Source of the DNA: Alentia gelatinosa | Taxonomy: Eukaryota; Annelida; Polychaeta; Phyllodocida; Polynoidae | DNA: 64,000 bases | NCBI GenBank assembly: GCA_950022655.1 | Contig: OX465588.1 | Location: 27,141,525 to 27,205,524 of the forward strand | Direction of reading: 5' to 3' | Shown: positions 56,181-64,000 of the stretch, in pieces | How positions within the stretch are numbered: position 1 is the first letter of the stretch | Layout of the letters: every line of letters starts with the position of its first letter | Translations under genes and position numbers: made by a program | The notes under the pieces: generated by a model | The model's database searches: none | What the model was told of the DNA's origin: nothing | What the model saw: the letters and a program-made list of their open reading frames with translations, nothing else

Positions 56181-57839
56181 TTAGATGCTTCAACTTCTTC
56201 ACACCCTCAGTCAGACTCATCCATATATCAAACTCATAATAACTATCATAATAAATTCAGAATTAAAGATCACAAAAGACATATATATATATATGGTATC
56301 ATCTAAACCAAGTTGTGTAGTTGGTGTTATATTCGGTGTATCAGAATGGTCACGCCGTTTCGCTAGTGTTGAACCAGCTTCTTCAGGTGGTGATCATAAT
56401 AACTGATACTAAGTCCTCCAGGCTCCCAAGTGAATGTGATAGAGGTAGGTTGAAAAGCAGTACGGCGAGTATCGGGCCACATTAAATCCACCAATCCCCG
56501 AAAGCCCCACCCTAATCATTCCAAACATTTAATTACTGCCAGTGCTTAAAACCCAGTGAAGGCGTCCCCAGGCGAACTTGGGGCACTCTGAGGCCACGTT
56601 TCCTTCCACTGAGAGCATTTCCCGGAAGCCCGGCAATAAACCTCAACCACAGCATCTCTCCACCCACAACCAGCCGAGATCAACCACCAAGGTCAAGGGT
56701 ATAAATCTGGGCAAATACGTATCGCCGCCAACAAGGAACACGTCCGCGGAATCCACTCGCACGCAGGAAGTGGGGTCTTAGTGGGCCTCTGATCAGACAC
56801 TCTTCATGCGTATACTCCGTACGTGGTCGTTGTGTGGAGACTAAAGTTCAGTTTGGAGAGTGTTCTGTGTCAATGTTCCTCGACTTGACATAGTTTGATT
56901 GTATACCAATTGTAAACCAGGTGATTATTTTATGATTATACATTGGTTCCGACTTTCAACTTTTATCATCTATTTTGAGGCATTGTTTTCTTTATTTTTC
57001 TTTGCATTAATTAAATTAGAAATTGTCAATACCATCGCTTCAGATCGGATTGCAGTGAGGCCGGCACGCCCTATAGAGATGGTCAGCGATCGACGTCAAC
57101 TTACTGTAAAAACATCTTCCTAGATTCAGTGGCTTCGGGTACTATCTGTGAGTCCATTGGGGGTAACCTCCAAGGTGTAGAGAGTGTGGTTCCATCAGTA
57201 GGGTAGCGCTACTAATCACAGGCCCAACAACTTTTGCAAAAAATAGTTTTCTTCAAGAAATAGTGGAGACATCACCCCCTGTCTTCTTGGCCTCGAAAAT
57301 GGCAGTGCGTTTATATGTGAGGACACGATTTGAATTCACCACACTAAGACTGAACGTGAGAAATGCCACCACCTGACACACCGACACTCCTGAGCAGCAT
57401 TATTCACCCGCTCCGTGAAATCAATTTTTTCAGATCGCTTCAACAACAACAATATCCGTTTTTGAGACATGCCAGGTCATTTCTCGTCCAGATGGACTCC
57501 GTGCTCGCATAGTCATTAGTGTACAACTTGTGATGGAGGGAATATAGTGTTTTCCTCTGCTGACATTTATGGATATAGGAAGGGATGTGGGAGGGCGTCT
57601 AGTAATATTGTATTTTTATTATGGTCAGCTCATATAGTTTGTACAACACACCACATGCAGAAGCAATCACCTCTCTACACACATTCACGCGGATTATGAT
57701 TCGGTTCATATTTCAGTGAGTACGGAAATTGCCGAATTTCAATATCCATTGCCATTAAAGGTCGGTCGTATCAAAAGAAGAATACCGAGTGAATTATTCT
57801 CAGCAAACCAAGTAAATAACTCTGCATCTTGTCATATCC
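56181..57839. other. No gene recognised
   Basis: TA run at 56281-56296. CAAGGTCAAGGGTATAAATC at 56690-56709 is a receptor-like half-site near a TATAAA. Frames are short. Confidence 0.4.
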
Positions 57840-57905
57840 GCACCACGCTCAGTAATACACCATGCTCAGTAATAAACCACGCTCAGTATAATACCACGCT
57901 CAGTA
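57840..57905 (+). repeat. 17-bp tandem array A
   Basis: Unit CCACGCTCAGTAATAAA, four copies. The same unit recurs about 300 bp away. Confidence 0.65.
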
Positions 57906-58204
57906 ATTATATAGTACGACTTGACCATGATGTACATGGTACCACGATCTACGGTTCGTACGGAAGGAAGTGTTTACCATAAATTCTTAACGAGTTGTGT
58001 AGCTTGTACAACCATGGTTGGTCGTTATATATCTACGTTTTACCCAAAAGTATATGAAAAATTAACTTAATTTCGCATGACAACTAATGTCTTAGTCGAC
58101 TGGTAAAGAAAGGTGTTTTGCCATAAAGAACTGTGTTCCTTATGGTATTCTTACGTTATATGACGAAAGGTTGTGTATTTACAGGAAATACGGCATAGGT
58201 ATAT

Positions 58205-58305
58205 AGTAATAAACCACGATCAGTAATACACCATGCTCAGTAAAACACCATGCCCAGTAATACACCGCGCTTGGTAATACGCCACACTCAGTAATACCCC
58301 ACGAG
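58205..58305 (+). repeat. 17-bp tandem array B
   Basis: Five or six diverged copies of CCACGCTCAGTAATACA. It and the array at 57840 use the same unit but are separated by about 300 bp of unrelated AT-rich sequence. Confidence 0.65.
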
Positions 58306-58379
58306 TGTGGAGTGTGAGAGCTTACACAAGTTTCATAACCCGTACCATAACCCCAGCACCAGAACCAGCCACACAAGGC

Positions 58380-58620
58380 ATTTATTTACGGCACGGTGCG
58401 CCCGTATCCCTCATAATACGCCTGGTCTCGTATTTACCCACAAACTTCACCTATCGCCGCTGCAGACCCGCCGATCGCTGTTTGGCCCCGCCGCTGCTTA
58501 TTTGCCGGAATTTGATTAATTCATTAATTAGTGGCCGTCTCGAGGGCCGACTCGGTCCCACGTTCTGCCGCCGTCGCTCGACTTGTCGCCGCGCATTTGT
58601 CGCCTGTAAATGTGAACACG
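58380..58620. promoter_or_regulatory. CpG-rich segment with homeodomain-type motifs
   Basis: CG-dense on both sides of GATTAATTCATTAATTAG (58514-58531), which contains two TTAAT/TAATTA cores. Neighbours include CGCCGCTGCTTATTTGCCGG and GTCTCGAGGGCCGACTCGG. No domain-bearing frame. Candidate enhancer by composition. Confidence 0.3.
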
Positions 58621-58624
58621 GAGG

Positions 58625-59195
58625 ATGTGGGTGGAGAGTGAGATAATCTGACCGGAGATTGTGAGGGAGAGTGAGGTAATTCGACCAGAAATTGGGAAGG
58701 GAGAGTGAGATAATCTGACTGGAGTATGTGGGGGAAGATTGAGATGATACGACCAAAGTCTATGAAGGGAGATTGTGATGGAGACTGAGGTAATCCGACC
58801 AGAGACTGGGAAGGGAGAGTGAGATAATCCGACTGAAGTATATGGGGAAAGATTGAAATAATACGGCCAAAGTATATGAGGGGAGATTGCAATAATCTGA
58901 CCAGAGGCTGTGAGGGGAGATTGAGACAATCCGACCAAAGTTTGTGAGGGGAGTTTGAGTCTAAACAGAGTCTGTGAGTTGAGACTGATATAAAATAAGA
59001 CAATCTGACTGGAGTGTGTCGGGGGGAGAGAGTAAAATAATCTGACAAAAGAATGCGGGGGGAGACTGACTGAGATAATCTGACCACAGAATGTTGGCGG
59101 CGGGAGGGGGGCTGAAGATCATGAGGGAAACTCTTCGGGGGGAGAGTGACATCCTCTGACCAGAGACTGTGGGAGGAGAGTGAGATAATCTGACG
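58625..59195 (-). repeat. ~33-bp-class tandem array
   Basis: Motif GGGAGAGTGAGATAATCTGAC plus CGGAGACTGTG recurs about 15 times with spacer changes from 30 to 40 bases. Minus-strand frames of 187, 136 and 101 residues rich in leucine/serine/proline run through it because most units lack stops in several frames. Confidence 0.7.
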
Positions 59196-60274
59196 GTCAC
59201 ATGACCTTATAAAGGGATGAAGATTAGGTGAAGGAAGCCGGCGGTGGTATGATATGGGTCAGACTGCAGCCCTAAACAATGGTGGGTGTGTCAGTAGTGC
59301 AGGAAAAGGGGCCTTAAAGCCTGGCCACCATCGCTTCTCTGAATAAAGCGGTGAGGTACCTGGCGAAAATACCAAAATTATTCCGGTTTCAAAAAGGATT
59401 ATATAGTCGGTTTGATTATGCAGTTTGACTCTATTCGAAAAGTGCTTTATTTTCTCATTTCCCTATAACTTATTATTTAGAAGTTTGTGTTGACTCACAT
59501 GGGGGTATGTTGACTATGGGTACCATCCAAGCAGCTTTGTCTGGTCGTATATATCCACCACAACAATAGACGTCATAAACCGAACATCTGCTATTAGGGT
59601 AAAACAAATCCTGTCGGATTCTCAATCATTCTCCAAGCACGTCTATGTTTACATATGACCTCTTGTACAGTCCCGGGAAAAGGCTACGTTTGGCGAGTGA
59701 CTCAGCGCATCTTTTGGGTCAGTGGGTGGGTGGGTGGCTGGGGGGTCAATACACAATACCCTAAGCACCCATATGACCACCCCAACGGTCCCATTCCATC
59801 CCCCGCCCCAGTCCCCCGCGGATGTCGTCTGCCTGGTTGCCATGGTTACCAGTGACTGGTCACACCTCCATAGTGACCCCGCCATGGTCGGCGACCATAT
59901 TGACACGGCAACCGGTTATGTCACGGCGGGACATTTGGTGCGGCCCTGTGATATTCAGTGCGGGACTGTCGCGGCGGCCAGTTGTCGGCACTCTCGCAGG
60001 CTCGCGCGTGAGGTGCATGTGATTATACTGGACGCGAGATTTGGCCGTCAGTTTGGCGCCACATGCCAGCCACGTGCTTTGTTTGCTAATGTTTGACCGT
60101 TAAAGCCATATCCTGCAGTTCACAGTGCTGCCAACTGGATGACTTCAACACTCTCCAATATCAGTTCAAACTGGATCCTTGGCCTGCTCCAGTGTTTCAT
60201 TATGAGGATTCAGCAAAATCAGTATAAAGTATGTTGCAGTAGGTAACCTTCCCCTGCCTGGTCCAGGAATCAAT
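59196..60274. other. No gene supported; CpG-rich at 59880-60070
   Basis: Frames at 59649-59906 (minus) and 59722-60096 (plus, 124 residues) overlap and have no domain. CGCGGCGGCCAGTTGTCGGC (59969 region) and GACGCGAGATTTGGCCG (60031 region) give a CG-dense patch. Confidence 0.4.
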
Positions 60275-60500
60275 GTATCACGGCCAGGAGGGTGGGGTAG
60301 GTGGAGGGATACAGGAACTGAACCCTGTATCACTGTGATGAGAGGTGGGGTACTTGGGGTAGGTGTAGGGCTAAAGGGACTGAAGCGTGAAGCCTGTATC
60401 ACAGGGAGGAGGGGGAGTGTAAGTGGAGGGGCACAGTGCCTTAAGCCAGTATCAAAGCGAGGATAGGTCGGGTAGGTGGAGGGGGACAGGACCTGAAGCC
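60275..60500 (+). repeat. Four-unit 53-70 bp array
   Basis: Units start GTATCA at 60275, 60327, 60396 and 60449, each with GGGTAGGTGGAGGG and GGAACTGAACCCT-like ends. The unit is related, in reverse, to the 39-bp unit (GGCCTCAGTCCCTG / GGGACTGAAGCC) and to the flank of MITE-B copy 1. Confidence 0.55.
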
Positions 60501-61249
60501 AATAGAACTAGTTCCTTGTGGTTTTATTCTAAAAAGCGTAATAAGAAAACTACATGGGGTTACACTATAAAACCGACTCTTTCCATATTTCCATATTATT
60601 ATCATGATAATATAAAGCTCTATGGTGCATCCTGGAATTTTAATATGATAACCATGGCAGCTTTGCAGGGAAACCCTTAAGATCATGAAAATGATAATCA
60701 ACACTGTAAACTGCAGGGTATGGTTTTAAGGTGTAAGTTTGCAGGCAGACTTACGACCATCCCTCCACAGGTCTGACGTCTGGGGGAAGCCACAGGTTTC
60801 CGACCAGACAGGCTGACCCCTGAGTTGACCCGGGGTCAAATAAGCGGGGAATCCCCCTGTATGGGGGGTGGTGGAGGGGGGTGGGGCGGGTTAACCCTTA
60901 CACTCCCACACTCCCACATACACCTCACATTCTCCCTATAACAACCCCACCTCAACCCCACTCCCACCCTCAGAATCCTATCCGTATTATAGTAGGGGTT
61001 TATGTCAGAGATGTCTAATACAGGGTTTTATAACAGGAGTCTACAGTAATGCATGGGGGAGTTCGGAGTTCGGAGGTGTTAATTCTGCACCCCCCCCCCC
61101 CCCTCCCTATAACCACCAAAACCTCCACCACCCCCCAAGAGGCAAGCTAATTGTGGGTCATTCACTAAATGACCAGTAGGGGTCGCATGTAAAGATTACT
61201 CCGACAATCCAGAGATGTCAACCGGATTAGGATTTACGATCTAGGCCCA
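60501..61249. other. No gene recognised
   Basis: Contains TGACCC (60814-60819), TGACCC (60826-60831) and GGGTCA (60833-60838), a run of nuclear-receptor-like half-sites, and a C-run at 61090-61103. Confidence 0.35.
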
Positions 61250-61425
61250 TCTGCGAGGCGGGGCAAGGGTTGGGGGTCGGGGGGGGGGGGGGGGTGCTCC
61301 TCTTGTAACGTGACCGGGAAGGGGAGAAGCTTCTCGCCGGCCACACATGCACAGTCCCCGGGCCCGGGGGGGGGGGGGGGGGGACGGGGCCCCGGGCCCG
61401 GGGGAGGTGTTGAGAGGGAGGCGTG
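61250..61425. other. Extreme G-run segment, potential G-quadruplex
   Basis: A ~17-base G run at about 61279-61295 and another of about 18 at about 61366-61383, the latter framed by CCCCGGGCCCGGG and GGGGCCCCGGGCCCGGGGG. Lengths of such runs are often unreliable in assemblies. The minus frame of 83 residues here is proline-rich only. Confidence 0.55.
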
Positions 61426-61552
61426 CAGGGGGAGCCACAGACGTCCAGTGATGCGGCTCGGAATTTTTTTGGTCTAAACTTAATGCTGCCAACTAACTAA
61501 AGCCTATGAGAGCAGTAGGGGCGCACACATAGTAGACAGAGTACATGTACAT

Positions 61553-61725
61553 CCTAGACTGGCCTCAGTCCCTGTGTCCTACCCACCGCCACCACACGCC
61601 GTCCTTACCCCTCTACTTACACTCCCCTTGGCCTGGTTGACACAGAACATGATTCCTGAATCTGCTCGGGGAAGCTTACACATTCATGATTGTTCATAAT
61701 CAAAGACCTGACATGTCTAAGTACA
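61553..61725 (+). repeat. Single-unit relative of the 39-bp minisatellite
   Basis: CTAGACTGGCCTCAGTCCCT with GTGTCCTACCC is present once, then CACACGCCGTCCTTACCCC, CTCGGGGAAGC and CATAATCAAAGACCTGACATG follow as in the flank at 44946-45090. Confidence 0.6.
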
Positions 61726-62780
61726 TACGAGAAGATATGCGCTGACTTGTTTAGGTATAATTCTTCATTTACCATATGAGCCTAAAAGGATGAGTTTAAA
61801 CTACATACCTTCTTGATAGTGTGCTTATTTGGTTATTCATTTCTATATGACCAAGACTCTGTAACAAAATTTCTGAAATACTTCATCTTGTTGGATTTCT
61901 CCAAATGAAAGTCGATACAAGGAAGCGGGGTCGGGGGTAAATTGGTAAAGTATTTCTAAGGCATTTTATCGTTGGGAATAGAAATTCTGTTACAATAACT
62001 TAATTCCTCTAGTCCCTGGAATTTGGTTAAACTCCTTTTTTCTCTACTATATTTTGAAGTGCACAGCTAACGATGTATACACTCCCGGACCCAGCAGAGG
62101 CAGCAGGGGCGCCCCCTGGCTGTAGCGCTCGGTACCACTTCTCGGGGTGCTGGGTCAGATTTCAGCACACATTGAGACACTACGACAAGTCTGAGTTCAC
62201 GATGTAGACAAAAATCCACCAGATTTATTCTGACACCGGAAACTGGCAAATAATGCCAATTAAAGACGTCATTATGGACCGGAAATTGGAAGTCGTCTGC
62301 TCGTAAAAGCCACACAATCGAACGTTTCACATCGCTTAGACGCCCTCTGCCAATCAATACCTCTCAAATTATAACTGAGTGTAATCAGGCTGGGAGAGTT
62401 TGCCGATTTAAAACGCCTGGGAATAATCCTACGTAAAAAATCCTGATCTACTTTTATAATTATCTTTATCTTGTATTATGAGCCTGCATAAATATTATGC
62501 AATGTACAGTGCATAAAAGTCACACTAAAGGCTCGTCTGTTAGGTTTGATTTAATGATTAGGTGAGGTGTTTTTGCCTATCATCCCTACAACCTACTTTC
62601 TTTATCACTATTCATAGAGAATTCTACTTTTTTTAAGGAATATTTGAAAAGAGAATTTCACTTTCTTTAAGCACTATTTGCAGAAAAGCCTCCTTCTGTT
62701 TTATTGTTACAACCCTAATCTTTCCCACAAAGTTAAACCTCATAGTCTCTAATGAAAACCATGAGTTTGCAAGCTGCACT
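61726..62780. other. No gene recognised
   Basis: AT-rich with a reverse CTCF-like site GCGCCCCCTGGCTGTAG at 62109-62125. Minus frame of 96 residues, no domain. Confidence 0.4.
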
Positions 62781-63120
62781 AGAAGGTCAGGGATGGAGTA
62801 TCACGAGTGAGTTGCCATTAAGTCATGTATGAAGTTTAACGAGTAACCAGAAGGTCATGAACAGACTATAATGAGCAAGTCACCAGAAGATTATAACAAG
62901 TAAGTCACAAGAAGGTCATTGATGGAATATAACTAGTAAGCCGCCAGAAGGTCATGGATGGAGTAAAACGAGTAAGTCACAAGAAGGTCATAGATGAAAT
63001 ATAACTAGTAAGCCACCAGAAGGTCATGGGGAGAGCATAACGAGTAAGTCGCCAGAAGGGCATGGATAGAGTATAACGAGTAAGTCGCCAGGAGGTCATG
63101 GATAGAGTATAACTAGTAAG
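62781..63120 (+). repeat. ~36-bp-class tandem array
   Basis: Unit 'AAGGTCATGGATGGAGTATAACGAGTAAGTCGCCAG' in diverged form, period near 36-38, about nine copies. Part of the unit (CAATGACCTTCTGG) appears reversed at about 63400-63413. Confidence 0.7.
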
Positions 63121-63535
63121 CCCTCGAGCTGTGTAGTGGGCCCGTATTGGGTTAACGCCTCCATCAAGGCTCGTCCGCTGCCTTATTAAGATGGAGGTGC
63201 GGAGATTAGGCCCTCACTGACCGGCGGGGGCCGAGTTGACCGATCCAAACTGACCGGCCTCGTATTGGCCGCTCGCGTCTCGCTCATCTCCAGATGGCGG
63301 GAAATTCACTGCCGCTTCCAGAAAGCCACCAATCACATCAGCCTCTCCCCGCCGCAATCACAGCGCCCTTAGACTGCCCTTATAGGGTCATACTCCGTCA
63401 ATGACCTTCTGGTAAGCACCGAGATGGATGGAGTAGTTTACCGCCACACGGCGCCATGCTTTGAATGATGCAATTAGTTCGGATGGTGTTACGATTTGCG
63501 GAGAATTTATTGAGAATAGCTGTTATATGCTAAGC
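63121..63535. other. CpG-richer unique segment
   Basis: ACTGACCGGCGGGGGCCGAG, AACTGACCGGCC and CTCCAGATGGCGGG (63289-63302) are present, CCAGATGGCGGGA being CTCF/YY1-like. No gene. Confidence 0.35.
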
Positions 63536-63815
63536 AGGGATGTCAGTTGGGGTCAGGAAAAACATATTTATCATGTCGAATTTACTAACTAATAGAGACC
63601 GTGAAACCATGGAAAACACATCAATAGTGTCCATGTAATGGGACTGAGGGTGTGAACTGCCATGGTAAGGAGGTTCAAAACACAGTTTTATTGTCGTGAA
63701 TATGGCTCAATTTACACTATCTTTGTTTTATAGAAGGAGAAAAATAATTTTCTGGAAATAATCTCCATGGAAAAGTGGAATCATGCCATCCCTGACTAGG
63801 AGGTAAAGTTATTAC
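63536..63815 (+). repeat. REP-E copy 6 (longest)
   Basis: GGGATGTCAGTTGGGGTCAG, TATTTATCATGTCGAATTTA, CATGGAAAACACATC, GGAGGTTCAAAACACAGTTT, TGAATATGGCTCAATTTACA and GGAAAAGTGGAATCATGCCA. This copy best shows the full order of the family. Confidence 0.65.
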
Positions 63816-64000
63816 CACTTCCAATGGAAAAGCAGTACTCATAAAGTCTTGTCTTCAAGAATTCCTCACTATGAGCCCTGATGTTTTAGCATTCAAGCTC
63901 GCCGTAGGCAAAGGGAGATTCACCATTATCAATACTGCGTGATATTGGATGATCTCACTGTCACTCTCCTAGCAGAGACTTGGTCCTTCAAGCAAGCCCG
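63816..64000. other. No feature seen
   Basis: Unique sequence to the window end. Confidence 0.5.

Noticed and set aside
58524..59087. Minus-strand frames of 187 and 136 residues
   Set aside because: They overlap in two frames across a diverged tandem array and show no domain.
62781..63120. CRISPR-like array
   Set aside because: Units are contiguous and diverged without unique spacers, and the DNA is eukaryotic; the same applies to the arrays at 30802, 47440 and 58625.

Overview
This is eukaryotic nuclear DNA, most likely from a marine invertebrate. A lophotrochozoan such as a mollusc is my best guess, but weakly held. The evidence is the lack of any dense gene layout, tRNA-derived SINEs with polymerase III boxes, many short inverted-repeat elements (MITEs), minisatellites, microsatellites and long G or C runs. 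One repeat carries a 'TTTGTTTggctTAACGCC'-like head that I associate with molluscan repeats. There is no bacterial, phage or organellar gene organisation.

I could not support a single protein-coding gene. The longest open frames lie in minisatellites whose repeat unit is a multiple of three, or in which all frames happen to stay open. None of the others shows a recognisable domain. The window reads as intergenic DNA or the inside of a large intron. No reverse transcriptase, transposase or capsid frame was recognised, so the mobile elements seen are all non-autonomous or are decayed tails.

Layout. 0-8 kb: a LINE-like 3' tail, three segments of an inverted-repeat family (called REP-A here) and a decayed tandem array interrupted by REP-A. 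8-11 kb: a nuclear-receptor half-site cluster, a CACGTG hairpin and one REP-G copy. 13-18 kb: a SINE, two TTAA-flanked piggyBac-type MITEs, a REP-A/hairpin composite, a REP-D fragment and a MITE-B with an internal 33-bp triplication. 20-25 kb: REP-E, SINE-body repeats, REP-C with a 41-bp array, and a second MITE-B. 26-31 kb: REP-F, a CCAAT/GC-box segment, a pogo-like MITE and a 37-bp array. 31-33 kb: little structure. 33-36 kb: REP-D palindrome, a 33-bp minisatellite with 66-bp higher order, a 25-bp minisatellite and a third TTAA MITE. 36-43 kb: SINE body, REP-G, a CpG-rich candidate regulatory island with CTCF-like motifs, REP-C, REP-D and a 60-bp array. 43-48 kb: the clearest SINE, MITE-B, a 39-bp minisatellite, and candidate nuclear-receptor elements (perfect IR1 and perfect DR5). 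49-56 kb: a hairpin element, an 802-bp nested foldback element, REP-D, REP-C, REP-F and REP-E. 57-64 kb: twin 17-bp arrays, a 33-bp-class array, G-run segments, a single-copy relative of the 39-bp unit, a 36-bp-class array and REP-E.

The most interesting signals are regulatory and structural. They are perfect hormone-receptor-type half-site arrangements, families of elements bounded by exact TTAA, and dispersed elements in which one copy has expanded an internal segment into a tandem array while a sister copy keeps it single. Family names (REP-A, MITE-B and so on) are local labels only.
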